This document shows positions 9,014-19,083 of a DNA stretch of 64,000 nucleotides, one piece after another; position 1 is the first letter of the stretch; every line of letters starts with the position of its first letter. The position numbers and the translations under genes are program-made. Origin of the DNA: Flavobacterium tegetincola DSM 22377. Lineage in GTDB: Bacteria > Bacteroidota > Bacteroidia > Flavobacteriales > Flavobacteriaceae. The DNA lies in NCBI RefSeq assembly GCF_000425485.1, contig NZ_KE384386.1, positions 62,001-126,000 of the forward strand, written 5' to 3'. The notes below the pieces were generated by a model. That model was not told where the DNA came from and did not search any database. It saw nothing but the letters and a program-made list of their open reading frames with translations.

Positions 9014-9279
9014 CTTACATGTTTCTCCGCTGGATGGTCAGAACTGATAACGCTGGCGTAGATTTTGGCCTTTGGAAAACTGTTTCTCCGGCTTATCTCT
9101 CGTGTCCACTTGATGTGCATTCTGGAAATGTAGCTCGCAAACTTGGTCTGCTCACGCGAAAACAAAATGATGCTAAAGCCGTCTTTGAATTGGATACGCA
9201 ATTGCGCATTTTAGACCCAAATGATCCTACAAAATATGATTTTGCACTGTTTGGATTAGGCGTTTTTGAAGGTTTTTAA
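9014..9279 (+). pseudogene. 3' fragment of TIGR02757 (DUF2400) family gene, split by the island
   Basis: The frame YMFLRWMVRTDNAGVDFGLW, then CPLDVHSGNVARKLGLLTRK and KYDFALFGLGVFEGF, is the C-terminal third of TIGR02757/DUF2400 proteins (about 255 aa in full; function unknown). The reading frame is intact to its natural stop at 9277-9279, but the N-terminal two thirds are missing. Upstream is only the att-like repeat and the recombinase gene. I infer that the island integrated within this gene; the 5' part should lie at the other end of the island, left of the window. Confidence 0.85.
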
Positions 9280-9452
9280 TTTCAGCAGAAACATACGCTA
9301 TTTAGAAACTTTAAAGATTCATTTTTAACTACATTTGATTGACATTGCGAATTCGCAGTAAAAATAGATTTTGGATTGAAGCATTATACTAAATAGGTTT
9401 GATGTGAACTATCTTGTAAATGAAAAGCTAAATTCTTTAAATTTTTTTGGTC

Positions 9453-11951
9453 ATGTCTGTAAATAATTTTGATATCAAAGGTTTAACAGATGAAGAAATA
9501 CTTCAGTCACGAGAGAAATTTGGTAAAAACGAACTGAATTTTAAGAAGGAAAATGGTTTCATCGAAGCGCTAAAAAGTCTTGCTAAGGAACCCATGATTA
9601 TTCTTTTGCTCCTTGCCGCACTAATTTATTTTATAAGCGGAGATCATGGCGACGGATTATTTTTACTTTCTGCAATACTTATTGTCTCCGTAATTTCATT
9701 GTATCAAGATTCAAAAAGTAGAAATGCGTTACAGAAGTTAAAAGATTTCACGCAACCCCATTGCACCGTAATTCGGAATGGCGCAACTATTCAAATAAAA
9801 AGTGAAGATGTAGTCCTTGGCGACAGCTTAATTGTAGAAGAAGGAACCTCCATACCGGCCGATGGAATTATCATTCATTCTAACGATTTTTCTGTTAATG
9901 AATCGATCCTGACAGGCGAATCCTTTGCTGTTTTCAAAGATAAACTTCAAGATGATCATGCGATTTACAAAGGAACAACTGTGGCAACTGGTCTCGCAAT
10001 TGTAACAGTAACGCATATTGGCAATCACACCAAGCTGGGGAAAATTGGCGAAAGCCTGGAACGCATCCAAGTTGAAAAAACACCTTTAGAAATTCAAATT
10101 AACAGTTTTGTAAAAAAACTCGTGATCGCTGGAGCAGTTGTTTTTTTAATTGTTTGGGCTATCAATTACTCTAACTCGCATCAATTTCTAGATAGTTTAC
10201 TAAAAGCCTTGACATTGGCTATGAGTATTTTACCCGAAGAAATTCCGATGGCATTTACGGCCTTTATGGCAATTGGAGCTTTACGTTTAATGAAAATGGG
10301 CGTTGTAGTAAAACAAATGAAAACAGTGGAAACATTGGGGTCTGCAACTGTTATTTGTACCGATAAAACAGGTACAATCACCGAGAATAAAATGACGCTT
10401 GCTAAAGTTTTTGCTCTTGAAACTTTGAAGATTTCAAATCCTGAAGATGCGGACAAGGCTGAAAAAGAAGTACTGGAATTAGCAATGTGGTCTAGCGAAC
10501 CCATCCCTTTTGATCCGATGGAAATGGCCCTTCATCAGGCTTACGCCAAATTTATGCAAATAGATGACAGGCCTAATTTTCACATGATTCATGAATATCC
10601 ATTAGGTGGAAAACCGCCAATGATGACGCATCTTTTTGAAAATGAAAAAGGCCAAAGAATCATTGCTGCAAAAGGAGCTCCGGAAGCTATAATGAATGTC
10701 TCCAATTTAACAGCAGCCGAAGTAGAACAAATAAATAACGCAATCAAGTCCATTACTTCTCAAGGCTATCGTGTTTTGGCTGTTGGTAAAAGTACTTTTT
10801 CTGGATTTGATTTTCCAAAAACACAGCAAGAATTCAAATTTACATTTAAAGGAATCGTCGCTTTTTACGATCCACCAAAGCAAAACATAAATCAAGTTTT
10901 AAAACAGTTTTACAACGCAGGAATAAAAGTCAAAATTGTAACCGGCGATAATGCAGAAACTACTACAGCAATTGCAAAGCAAATTAATTTTAGAGGTAGT
11001 GAACACAGCATGACCGGTGATGAACTGATGCAACTTTCTGACGCTGAATTACAAGAAAGAGTGAGCGTTACAAACATCTTTACTCGCATGTTTCCTGAAG
11101 CAAAATTGCGCATCATTAACGCTTTAAAAGCAAATAACGAAATCGTAGCAATGACAGGAGATGGCGTTAATGATGGTCCTGCTTTAAAAGCTGCACACAT
11201 TGGCATTGCCATGGGAAAAAAAGGTACTGAAATTGCCAAACAAGCCGCTTCTTTGATTTTAATCGACGATGATTTATCCAAAATGGTCGATGCAATTGCA
11301 ATGGGAAGAAGGATTTACACTAATTTAAAGAAAGCAATTCAGTACATAATTTCAATTCATATTCCGATAATTTTGACGGTTTTTATCCCGCTTGCTTTAG
11401 GTTGGATATTTCCAAATATTTTGACTCCTGTACACATTATTTTTCTAGAATTAATTATGGGACCTACGTGTTCTATTATTTTTGAAAATGAACCGATGGA
11501 GGAAAATACAATGTTGAACAAACCGCGACCTTTTGTCACATCATTCTTCAATTGGAGTGAATTAACCACGAGTATTATTCAAGGATTGGCAATTACTGTT
11601 GGAAGTTTATTCATGTATCAATATGCGGTTTATCAAAATCTTGGAGAAGATGAAACTAGGACATTGGTTTTTCTTACTTTAATTTCAGCAAACATATTCT
11701 TAACGTTAGTCAATCGCTCTTTTTATTATTCCATTTTGACCACATTGAAGTACAAAAATAATTTGGTACCATTAATGATTGGCATCACAATCTTAATAAC
11801 TTCCTTGCTTATATTTGTTCCAGCTCTACGCACATTTTTTGGATTTGCAGCACTTGATTTAATGCCTCTTTTACTTTCTATTTTAGTGGGATTTAGTACT
11901 GTAATTTGGTATGAAATTATAAAAATCAAAAAGAGATCGACTACTAAATAG
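9453..11951 (+). CDS. P-type cation-transporting ATPase (P2-like)
   Basis: 832 aa from the ATG at 9453; an upstream TTG at 9447 is in frame but less likely. N-terminal cation-ATPase domain with LTDEEILQSREKFGKNEL; actuator motif ILTGES; phosphorylation site DKTGT with Asp304; hinge motif TGDGVND at about 568-574. The fourth membrane segment has LPEEIP where SERCA pumps have IPEGLP. The family pumps cations across the cytoplasmic membrane using ATP. Calcium is the usual assignment for this subfamily, but the altered PEEIP motif leaves the ion uncertain. It is monocistronic between the truncated TIGR02757 gene and a converging TSUP gene. Confidence 0.9.
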   Translation: MSVNNFDIKGLTDEEILQSREKFGKNELNFKKENGFIEALKSLAKEPMIILLLLAALIYFISGDHGDGLFLLSAILIVSVISLYQDSKSRNALQKLKDFTQPHCTVIRNGATIQIKSEDVVLGDSLIVEEGTSIPADGIIIHSNDFSVNESILTGESFAVFKDKLQDDHAIYKGTTVATGLAIVTVTHIGNHTKLGKIGESLERIQVEKTPLEIQINSFVKKLVIAGAVVFLIVWAINYSNSHQFLDSLLKALTLAMSILPEEIPMAFTAFMAIGALRLMKMGVVVKQMKTVETLGSATVICTDKTGTITENKMTLAKVFALETLKISNPEDADKAEKEVLELAMWSSEPIPFDPMEMALHQAYAKFMQIDDRPNFHMIHEYPLGGKPPMMTHLFENEKGQRIIAAKGAPEAIMNVSNLTAAEVEQINNAIKSITSQGYRVLAVGKSTFSGFDFPKTQQEFKFTFKGIVAFYDPPKQNINQVLKQFYNAGIKVKIVTGDNAETTTAIAKQINFRGSEHSMTGDELMQLSDAELQERVSVTNIFTRMFPEAKLRIINALKANNEIVAMTGDGVNDGPALKAAHIGIAMGKKGTEIAKQAASLILIDDDLSKMVDAIAMGRRIYTNLKKAIQYIISIHIPIILTVFIPLALGWIFPNILTPVHIIFLELIMGPTCSIIFENEPMEENTMLNKPRPFVTSFFNWSELTTSIIQGLAITVGSLFMYQYAVYQNLGEDETRTLVFLTLISANIFLTLVNRSFYYSILTTLKYKNNLVPLMIGITILITSLLIFVPALRTFFGFAALDLMPLLLSILVGFSTVIWYEIIKIKKRSTTK

Positions 11952-12035
11952 CTCTTGATTTTTTAGTAATAGCAAAAAAGTTATATATAAATAGGAGTAT
12001 TTTTTGAAAGACAGAATAAATATTTTTTTAAAGTT

Positions 12036-12821
12036 TTAAAGGAACAGCTCTTTGGCAATGATATAGATTCCCATCACCAAAACAAACCATCCAAAAATAG
12101 GTTTGAGTTGTGCTCCATCCATTTTTTTTGACAAATAAGTTCCAATGAAGATACCAATTCCAGCGATGAAAGCAATTGTCAATAAGAACATGTAATCAAT
12201 TTCTACACCATTAAGAACGTCTCCGGCAAATCCTAAAAGCGAATTAAATGCAATGATTAATAATGAAGTTCCTACGGCTTGCTTCATCTGCATTTTTGCA
12301 AAAAAAAGTAATGCTGGTATTATGAGGAAACCTCCACCCGCACCTAAAAATCCAGTTATAATTCCCACTGCAGCTCCAATAAACATTAATTGAATCGGCT
12401 TAATTTGACTCAAGGTATTCACGAAATTTTGCTTTTTAATCATCGAATATGAAGCCAAAACCATTAAAATTGCAAATAAGACCATAATCAGTAATCCGCG
12501 ATTTACAGTGTAAGAAGATCCAATTGGAATCAATTCTGGAATACGAAGTAAGATGATTTTTCGTACTAAAAGCAGTGTAATTAAAGAAGGAATTGCAAAG
12601 TACATTGCCGACTTTACTTTAATATTTCCCATATTATAATGTCGAATTGCACCAAAAGCAGCCGTCAATCCCACAATAAATAAGGAATAGGTTGTAGCTA
12701 ATTTTGGATTAACATCAAACAAATAAACTAAAATGGGAACGGTCAAAATACTTCCGCCTCCACCGATTAATCCGAGCGAAATTCCAATAAATAAAGAAGC
12801 AATGTAACCTATAATTTCCAT
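12036..12821 (-). CDS. TSUP (TauE/SafE) family membrane permease
   Basis: 261 aa starting at MEIIGYIASLFIGISLGLIG (ATG at 12819-12821); a longer in-frame start at 12881 lacks membrane-protein character. The glycine-rich LGLIGGGGSILTVPIL and GFLGAGGGFLIIPALL half-repeats mark the TSUP family of 8-TM transporters, which export or import organosulfur and sulfite-type anions. The substrate is unknown; the sulfur-handling cluster at 52-55 kb is not adjacent. Confidence 0.9.
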   Translation of the reverse strand: MEIIGYIASLFIGISLGLIGGGGSILTVPILVYLFDVNPKLATTYSLFIVGLTAAFGAIRHYNMGNIKVKSAMYFAIPSLITLLLVRKIILLRIPELIPIGSSYTVNRGLLIMVLFAILMVLASYSMIKKQNFVNTLSQIKPIQLMFIGAAVGIITGFLGAGGGFLIIPALLFFAKMQMKQAVGTSLLIIAFNSLLGFAGDVLNGVEIDYMFLLTIAFIAGIGIFIGTYLSKKMDGAQLKPIFGWFVLVMGIYIIAKELFL

Positions 12822-12896
12822 AATGGCTTTTATTAAATGAATTATACAAAGATGCGTAAAGTTTTGCGCTTGTTCTGTCACTTTTATTACATAAAA

Positions 12897-12920
12897 AAAG
12901 GCAAACCGAAGTCTGCCTTT
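12897..12920 (-). terminator. Hairpin terminator after the M49 peptidase gene
   Basis: AAAGGCA (12897-12903) pairs with TGCCTTT (12914-12920), with an A-rich flank on the left that is a U-run in the leftward transcript. It follows the peptidase gene ending at 12943 and precedes the TSUP gene. Confidence 0.7.
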
Positions 12921-12942
12921 AATTGCACTCTATAATTTGATT

Positions 12943-14982
12943 TTAATTATCCATTGGTAAAAAACTGAAGTTTTTAGAATAATACAACATTTGTTCTGCA
13001 AACGACTTTGGTTGTGTTACTTGGATATCAATAATTTTTCCGCTGTCATCCATTTTTGGCACCAATAAAGGATTAATGAAACCACTGTATGGAGCCGATT
13101 TGAATTTAGCATTACGCTCCAAAACCTCTTTGTGTATTTTCTGATCTACTTTTACTCCGTAGGTATCTACTAAAGCTTTACCTGCTTTATAATCACCTTC
13201 AGATTTAATGCGTTGGGTTTCTTTCAATAATTGGCCAAATAAACCATGTAGTTTTTCATAGTTTGTTATGTTGAAATAGGTTTTTCCATCTCTAACAATT
13301 TTCTCAATTACATTGTCCTTTTTTCCTTTTTCAAACACCCAAGCACTTACCCATTGACGGTTTCTCATGTGCGATTCCTCAATGTCAGCTCCTGGCTCTA
13401 AACGAACCAATTGCGTCATCAAACCGTTTCTGATGTAACTATCATAGGCTGCCATTCCAGTATTTTTCCAATTGTCTGTCAATCCCAACTCTTGAATTTT
13501 AGAATTATATAAATAAAATAATCCGACTAAATCTGCTCTTCCTTCTTCCAAAGTTGAAGCGTAACTTTTTAAAGTTTCGTTGGTGGTTCCTACTCCAGAA
13601 TTAATTTGTCCCGAAGCATGACCGACAACTTCATGCAAAGCCGTATGTAATTTATCCGCTTCCTCACCGTACTTTTCCTCCAAGGCAATTTCTTCTGCAT
13701 CATTGGCAAATTCCTTTAAACGATCTGAACCACCCACATTATTGTAAGCTTCAACAATATTACCTAAAGAAACAGATTTTGAACCGTGTTCCGCACGGAT
13801 CCAATCTGCATTTGGTAAATTAACACCGATTGGCGTACTTGGTGAAGAATCCCCACCTTCTCCAGCAACAATAACCGTTTTATAAGAAACGCCTACTACT
13901 TTTTTCTTCTTATGTTCAGGAAACAATGGAGAATTGTCCTCGAACCATTGTGCTTCGTGACCAATTTTTTCCATTTTTGCCGACATGTCAAAATCTTTAA
14001 TTTGCACTACACTCTCGTAAGAACCTCTAGCTCCTAAAGGATCATTGTAGACTTCAATAAATCCGTTGATGTAGTCAATATTTCCTTCCGTAGCTTGTAA
14101 CCATGCGATATTATAATCGTCCCAAGTTTTCAAATCTCCCGTTTTGTAATACTGAATTAATAATCCTAAAGCATCGCCTTGCTTCTGATTTTCAGCAACC
14201 GTTTTTGCTTTTTCCAGCCAATAAATCACCTTATCAATTGCAGGACCATACATTCCGCCGCTTTTCCATACCTTCTCTTCAATTTTTCCAGCCGCATTTC
14301 GAACTAGTTTTGAATTTAATCCATAAGAATAAGGACGTTTTGGATCGATAGGTTTTATTGCTTTATAAAAATCTACCGCTTCCTTATCAGAAATTCCGGC
14401 ATCATAAAAATTGATAGCAGATCCAGCAATCAATCCTAAATCTTCGTTTAAGTTTACTTTTTTACTGTCTTTATCATTAAACAATACGGCAACTACTTCT
14501 GAATTTAAAGAAGTTTTGGTTTCTTTTAAAAGTGTTTCAAAATAGGCTTGGCTAAAATCTGGTTTAATTTTTTCCATGGAATAGTGATGGTGAATTCCAT
14601 TAGCAAACCAAACTCGCTTTAAATAAATCTCAAAATTCAACCAATCTTTATTATTTTTATCGCCCGAATACGTTTGATAAATTTGCTCTAAAGCAGCACG
14701 AATTTTCAAATTGTGCTTGTAGTTTTGATCCCACATCATATCACGTCCTGCAGTTCCAGCTTGCGTCAGGTAGTAAACCAATTCCTTTTCTTTGAGTGTC
14801 AAATTTTCAAAGTTGTTGATTTTGTAACGCAACACTTTAATGTCTGCAAATTGTTCTGCAACATAATCAAAGGGCATTTCTGACGTAGTATTCTGATCAT
14901 CCGCTTTCTTGCTTTCTTCTTTCTTACAAGAAACAAATAAAGTGGCTGCTGCAAAAACGCCAGCAATTGTGTGTAATTTCAT
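12943..14982 (-). CDS. M49 (dipeptidyl-peptidase III) family lipoprotein
   Basis: 679 aa. The N-terminus MKLHTIAGVFAAATLFVSCK is a lipoprotein signal with a lipobox ending in Cys19, so the protein is probably membrane-anchored. HEVVGH at about residue 450 is the HExxGH zinc motif specific to peptidase family M49, and EEGRAD near 477 supplies the third zinc ligand. M49 enzymes remove dipeptides from the N-terminus of oligopeptides, so a role in peptide use in the periplasm is likely. It is transcribed alone, with a hairpin terminator downstream and a TATATTTG -7 box upstream. Confidence 0.9.
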   Translation of the reverse strand: MKLHTIAGVFAAATLFVSCKKEESKKADDQNTTSEMPFDYVAEQFADIKVLRYKINNFENLTLKEKELVYYLTQAGTAGRDMMWDQNYKHNLKIRAALEQIYQTYSGDKNNKDWLNFEIYLKRVWFANGIHHHYSMEKIKPDFSQAYFETLLKETKTSLNSEVVAVLFNDKDSKKVNLNEDLGLIAGSAINFYDAGISDKEAVDFYKAIKPIDPKRPYSYGLNSKLVRNAAGKIEEKVWKSGGMYGPAIDKVIYWLEKAKTVAENQKQGDALGLLIQYYKTGDLKTWDDYNIAWLQATEGNIDYINGFIEVYNDPLGARGSYESVVQIKDFDMSAKMEKIGHEAQWFEDNSPLFPEHKKKKVVGVSYKTVIVAGEGGDSSPSTPIGVNLPNADWIRAEHGSKSVSLGNIVEAYNNVGGSDRLKEFANDAEEIALEEKYGEEADKLHTALHEVVGHASGQINSGVGTTNETLKSYASTLEEGRADLVGLFYLYNSKIQELGLTDNWKNTGMAAYDSYIRNGLMTQLVRLEPGADIEESHMRNRQWVSAWVFEKGKKDNVIEKIVRDGKTYFNITNYEKLHGLFGQLLKETQRIKSEGDYKAGKALVDTYGVKVDQKIHKEVLERNAKFKSAPYSGFINPLLVPKMDDSGKIIDIQVTQPKSFAEQMLYYSKNFSFLPMDN

Positions 14983-15017
14983 AATGTAAAAGTGTTTTTT
15001 CGATAATTAATAGAATA

Positions 15018-15025
15018 CAAATATA
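15018..15025 (-). promoter_or_regulatory. -7 box of the M49 peptidase gene
   Basis: CAAATATA on the + strand reads TATATTTG on the gene's strand, 35 bp before its ATG and a fit to TAnnTTTG. No convincing -33 element. Confidence 0.4.
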
Positions 15026-15186
15026 GTTAACTTGCCGCACGGAACATATTTATGAGTTTAAGATTTCTTATCTTGGTGCTGCATTTACATCAGTTAAGGC
15101 TATCTATTCACAAATAAAAGTTATAAAATAAGTATTCACGCGGTCTTCAATCAAAATAGTATACATTTAGAAGATCTAAAACTCAC

Positions 15187-15660
15187 ATGAACATGAGAAA
15201 AGTTTTAATTATCGGTTGTATTTTTTTATTAATAGGTTGTAAAACAAAGCAAAGCGCTACGTCCACATCTTCACTTTCAGGAATGTCTGTGGTTGCGACA
15301 GAAGAAATTCCTGCAGATTTAAAATCCAAAGCGTATTCTTTAGGTAAAAGGGTTTTAATGACATGCAATACTTCACGCTTTAAACCTTTTACATCAGATG
15401 AAGCAACGGCTTCTGTTATTAAAAATACCACTCAAGAACGTTTATCCAAAGTGTGCCATAAATTCAGAGTAAAATATGGTGACTTTAAAGAAATCAATCT
15501 TGCCGAAGTGATAAAAAATAATGACGATGGTAGCTACATTTTTCGATATAAGGCAACGTACCAAAGAGATTTTGCCAATAAAGAATTACGCGTTACTATT
15601 GATGAAAATAAAAAAGTGTCAGCTATTAAATCTACAGATTGGGTTGACATTATGAATTAA
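15187..15660 (+). CDS. Hypothetical lipoprotein
   Basis: 157 aa. MNMRKVLIIGCIFLLIGCKT is a lipoprotein signal with LIGC as lipobox; an internal ATG at 15193 would serve equally well. The mature part is a small alpha/beta domain with no motif I recognise. It is followed after 10 bp by another exported protein and 2 bp later by a SnoaL-like gene, so the three probably form one operon. Confidence 0.75.
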   Translation: MNMRKVLIIGCIFLLIGCKTKQSATSTSSLSGMSVVATEEIPADLKSKAYSLGKRVLMTCNTSRFKPFTSDEATASVIKNTTQERLSKVCHKFRVKYGDFKEINLAEVIKNNDDGSYIFRYKATYQRDFANKELRVTIDENKKVSAIKSTDWVDIMN

Positions 15661-15670
15661 ATTAAAACAA

Positions 15671-16189
15671 ATGCCAAAAATTTTTATTTCAATAATCTTA
15701 TTACTACTAACGTCAACTATTTTTTCTCAAGAAAAAATGCTGGTGAACGATCAAAAAACAATTGAAGCTACAGAATTGTGGAGCTTTTCAAACGACACAT
15801 ATACGTATTCGGGTGATTTAAAAGTCCAAATTGGTAATAACGGAAACGGTGGAACATTACTAATTCAAGTTGAAACATCAGATCCCAGCTTTAAAATCAG
15901 TGGCACAGTCTATTTATTTTTAGATGACGCAAATGTCATCACCTGTACGGACAAAAATAGTAGAACTGTTTCGGGCAAGATGATACAGTCGTTCTATATT
16001 TTAACAGCTTCGGAAATTAATTTGTTGAAGAAAAATAAAATCACCGACGTGCGTTTCAGAATTACAGGTAATGAGACCCAGTTTTCAAGTCCCACGGGCT
16101 TTTTTACAGCAAAAAACAAAATATTGAGCTTTAGTTCAATACCAAAGAGTTATGATACAGTTTCTGCAATAAATCAAATTTTTAAGTAA
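15671..16189 (+). CDS. Hypothetical secreted protein
   Basis: 172 aa with a Sec signal peptide (MPKIFISIILLLLTSTIFSQ, cleavage expected after FSQ or nearby). The rest is beta-rich with no recognised motif. It sits between a lipoprotein gene and a SnoaL-like gene with very short gaps (10 and 2 bp). Confidence 0.75.
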   Translation: MPKIFISIILLLLTSTIFSQEKMLVNDQKTIEATELWSFSNDTYTYSGDLKVQIGNNGNGGTLLIQVETSDPSFKISGTVYLFLDDANVITCTDKNSRTVSGKMIQSFYILTASEINLLKKNKITDVRFRITGNETQFSSPTGFFTAKNKILSFSSIPKSYDTVSAINQIFK

Positions 16190-16191
16190 AT

Positions 16192-16677
16192 ATGAGGAAT
16201 CTCCATGAACAAATAATAGAGGAGTTTTATTCTGGGTTTGCAGATGCAAACAGTACTACAATGAACAGTTGCTACCATAAAGAGGCAACTTTTGAAGATC
16301 CTGTATTTGGTCTTTTGGAAGGCGATGACGTTCGAGATATGTGGGAAATGTTGATTGAAAAGAGCCAAGGCCAACTGAAAATTTGTTTTTCAAATGTAGC
16401 TGCTCCAGGCACCAAAGGATTTGCGGAATGGAAAGCCAGCTATATTTTTAGCAGTACAAACCGACCCGTGGTCAATGTCGTTCAAGCTACATTTGAATTT
16501 AAAGACGGTCTAATTGTCAGTCACAAAGATGCATTCGATTTATACGAGTGGTCCAAACAAGCTTTAGGTTTAAAAGGAAAATTATTCGGCTGGACGTCAT
16601 TTTTTCAGAAAAAAATCCAGCAGAAAGCGGTGCAATCTTTACGTCATTTTCAAAGTCAGAAATATAAAAATCTTTAA
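16192..16677 (+). CDS. SnoaL-like / NTF2-fold protein
   Basis: 161 aa. The pattern EEFYSGFADANSTTMNSCYH, then ATFEDPVFGLLEGDDVRDMW, then a tail with DGLIVSHKDAFDLYEW, is typical of the NTF2/SnoaL-like cone-shaped fold, whose members bind or isomerise small hydrophobic ligands. The substrate is unknown. It is the last gene of a three-gene group just upstream of an acyl-CoA dehydrogenase gene. Confidence 0.8.
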   Translation: MRNLHEQIIEEFYSGFADANSTTMNSCYHKEATFEDPVFGLLEGDDVRDMWEMLIEKSQGQLKICFSNVAAPGTKGFAEWKASYIFSSTNRPVVNVVQATFEFKDGLIVSHKDAFDLYEWSKQALGLKGKLFGWTSFFQKKIQQKAVQSLRHFQSQKYKNL

Positions 16678-16743
16678 TTAACAGTTCTTTAAAATGGTTA
16701 AACAAATTATTGTGTAATTTTAAGCAACACTAAAATTACACCG

Positions 16744-19005
16744 ATGTTTACTTCCAAATCACGACTGTTTTTACCGCTACTTTATATTGTTTGGTCTGAT
16801 GACTTACTAACGGCAGATGAATTTAATACACTTTCTACTTTCATAAAAAATCAAGCTTGGCTTTCCGAAGATGAAAAATCATTTTTGGAAAGCCATCTCA
16901 ATTTAAGCATACCTCCTACCCGATCTGATCTAAATGCGTGGCGTAAAGAAATTGCCGAGATGGTGGCTGTCAACCCTACTTTTTTAAGTTTTTATGATTT
17001 ACAATTAAAAGTTTCCGCCGATACTTCTTTAGACCAATACAAATCACTTTTTGAAAAACTAGAACAAGATTTAGGTATTCTAGGTTCGGAAGCATTACTT
17101 AATTTTACAAAAAATAATACCAATCAGACGTATAATTACGAAACCAATTCAAGCTTTGACGTTGTCAAAATGACTGCAATTTTGGATGGAAACGTCGCAA
17201 ATGCAATTAACGAAGTAAAAAAGGTAATCAGTTCACCTGAATTTGCTTATGAAAATACGACTGATGTTCACGTTTACAGAGAGAAGGTATTGGAATGGTG
17301 TCATATTTTAGCACAGAAAAATTTAGGAAATAGAGCGTATCCCAAAAAATACGGAGGTGGAGAAAATCTAGCAGAATATTTTGCCATTATGGAAACTTTG
17401 AGTTTTCACGATTTAAGTCTGGTCATAAAATTTGGCGTTCAGTTTGGGCTTTGGGGGATGAGCATTCAATCTTTGGGTACAGAAAAGCATTATGAAAAAT
17501 ACTTAAATAAAGTTGGAAAATTAGAGCTTCCAGGTTGTTTCGCTATGACGGAAACCCACCACGGTTCCAACGTTAAGGGGTTGCAAACTACTGCAACTTA
17601 TAATCACGACGACCAAACATTTACCATCAATACACCAACGCCAAAAGACCAAAAAGAATATATTGGTAATGCCGCAGCACATGGTCAAATGGCGACGGTT
17701 TTTGCAAAATTGATTATTGACGACACCGATTATGGTGTCAATGCATTTATTGTTCCTATTCGGGACAAAAATAATAAATCCTTGTCAAACGTTGAAATCA
17801 ATGATTGTGGCTTGAAAATGGGTTTAAATGGTGTAGATAATGGTACTATTTCTTTTCACAAAGTGGTAATTCCGAAAGAAAATATGCTTGACAAATTTGC
17901 ATCTGTAAATAAAGAAGGCGTGTTTGAAAGTCCGATTCCAAGTGATAACAGACGTTTTTTTACCATGTTAGGCACATTAGTTGGCGGCAGAATTGGCATA
18001 CCTCGATCGGCTTTGGCTGCAGCCAAATCAGGATTAGCCATCACCATAAGATACAGCGATCAACGCCGCCAGTTTGGACCGGAAGGTGGTTCAGAAATTC
18101 CGATTTTGAATTACAGAATGCACCAGCGAAGATTAATTCCACCAGTAGCAAAAACCTATGCTTTTCATTTTGCACTTCGGTATTTGACCCAACGCTATAT
18201 CGACAAAAAACCAGAGGAAATGCAGGAAATTGAAGCGCTCGCTGCAGGATTAAAAGCGTACACCACGTGGCATACTACAGCTACTTTGCAGGAATGCAGG
18301 GAAGCATGTGGTGGAAAAGGGTATTTATCCGAAAATAGAATTGACCGTTTGAAAAATGATACCGAAGTCTATACCACCTTCGAAGGTGACAATACAGTTT
18401 TAATGCAGCTGGTAGCCAAGAACCGTTTATCCGTTTTTAGAAAATCGGTGTCTGAAATGGATTCCATGGATAAAGTAAGCTATGTTTGGAATCAAACAAA
18501 AGTTTATTTATCCGAAAGAAATCCTTTTGCAACTCGCGACACAAGCGATACCCATTTATTAGATGCTGCTTTTCACTTGAATGCTTTTTACTATCGAGAA
18601 CACGAAATAACGGTTTCGGCAGCCAAAAGAATTAAGAATTTAATTGACTCAGGTTTAAATGCTTACGATGCTTTTAATGTAGTACAACATCAAATGATTG
18701 ATGTGGCCAAAGCGTATCTAGATCGCGTAGTTTTAGAGCAGTTTTTACATAAAATTGAAACCATCAAAGAAGTTGCTACAAAGTCAATGTTGCAAAAATT
18801 AGCACAAGTATTTGCCTTACATAAAATGGAAGAAAATAGAGCGTGGTATTTGGAAAACAATTACATGGAAGCAGTAAAGTCAAAAGCGATTCGGAAAATG
18901 GTGAATCAGTTGTGTTGGGAAATCAGACCTGATGCAGTAGCTTTAGTCGATGCATTTGGAATTCCAGAATCCTGTTTGGCAGCTCCGATTGCAAAGAAAA
19001 TTTGA
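16744..19005 (+). CDS. Acyl-CoA dehydrogenase / acyl-CoA oxidase-like flavoprotein
   Basis: 753 aa, longer than ordinary acyl-CoA dehydrogenases (about 380). The central FAD domain has FAMTETHHGSNVKGLQTTAT and NTPTPKDQKEYIGNAAAHG, patterns closer to acyl-CoA oxidases, then CREACGGKGYLSENR and TTFEGDNTVLMQ, which carry the conserved glycine-rich loop and the catalytic glutamate region. The extra about 120 N-terminal and 180 C-terminal residues are helical. It should catalyse the first oxidation of fatty acyl-CoA beta-oxidation. Whether it passes electrons to ETF or to oxygen is not clear from sequence. Confidence 0.88.
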   Translation: MFTSKSRLFLPLLYIVWSDDLLTADEFNTLSTFIKNQAWLSEDEKSFLESHLNLSIPPTRSDLNAWRKEIAEMVAVNPTFLSFYDLQLKVSADTSLDQYKSLFEKLEQDLGILGSEALLNFTKNNTNQTYNYETNSSFDVVKMTAILDGNVANAINEVKKVISSPEFAYENTTDVHVYREKVLEWCHILAQKNLGNRAYPKKYGGGENLAEYFAIMETLSFHDLSLVIKFGVQFGLWGMSIQSLGTEKHYEKYLNKVGKLELPGCFAMTETHHGSNVKGLQTTATYNHDDQTFTINTPTPKDQKEYIGNAAAHGQMATVFAKLIIDDTDYGVNAFIVPIRDKNNKSLSNVEINDCGLKMGLNGVDNGTISFHKVVIPKENMLDKFASVNKEGVFESPIPSDNRRFFTMLGTLVGGRIGIPRSALAAAKSGLAITIRYSDQRRQFGPEGGSEIPILNYRMHQRRLIPPVAKTYAFHFALRYLTQRYIDKKPEEMQEIEALAAGLKAYTTWHTTATLQECREACGGKGYLSENRIDRLKNDTEVYTTFEGDNTVLMQLVAKNRLSVFRKSVSEMDSMDKVSYVWNQTKVYLSERNPFATRDTSDTHLLDAAFHLNAFYYREHEITVSAAKRIKNLIDSGLNAYDAFNVVQHQMIDVAKAYLDRVVLEQFLHKIETIKEVATKSMLQKLAQVFALHKMEENRAWYLENNYMEAVKSKAIRKMVNQLCWEIRPDAVALVDAFGIPESCLAAPIAKKI

Positions 19006-19036
19006 TAATCTTAACATCCTTAAACCGCTGATTGTG

Positions 19037-19044
19037 TATCTTTG
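19037..19044 (+). promoter_or_regulatory. -7 box of pepT
   Basis: TATCTTTG followed by TACTTC is a good TAnnTTTG box, giving a leader of about 33 nt before the pepT ATG at 19084. No convincing -33 element at the right distance. Confidence 0.5.
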
Positions 19045-19083
19045 TACTTCAACAACATTATAACTATTTTTAACCTTATATTT

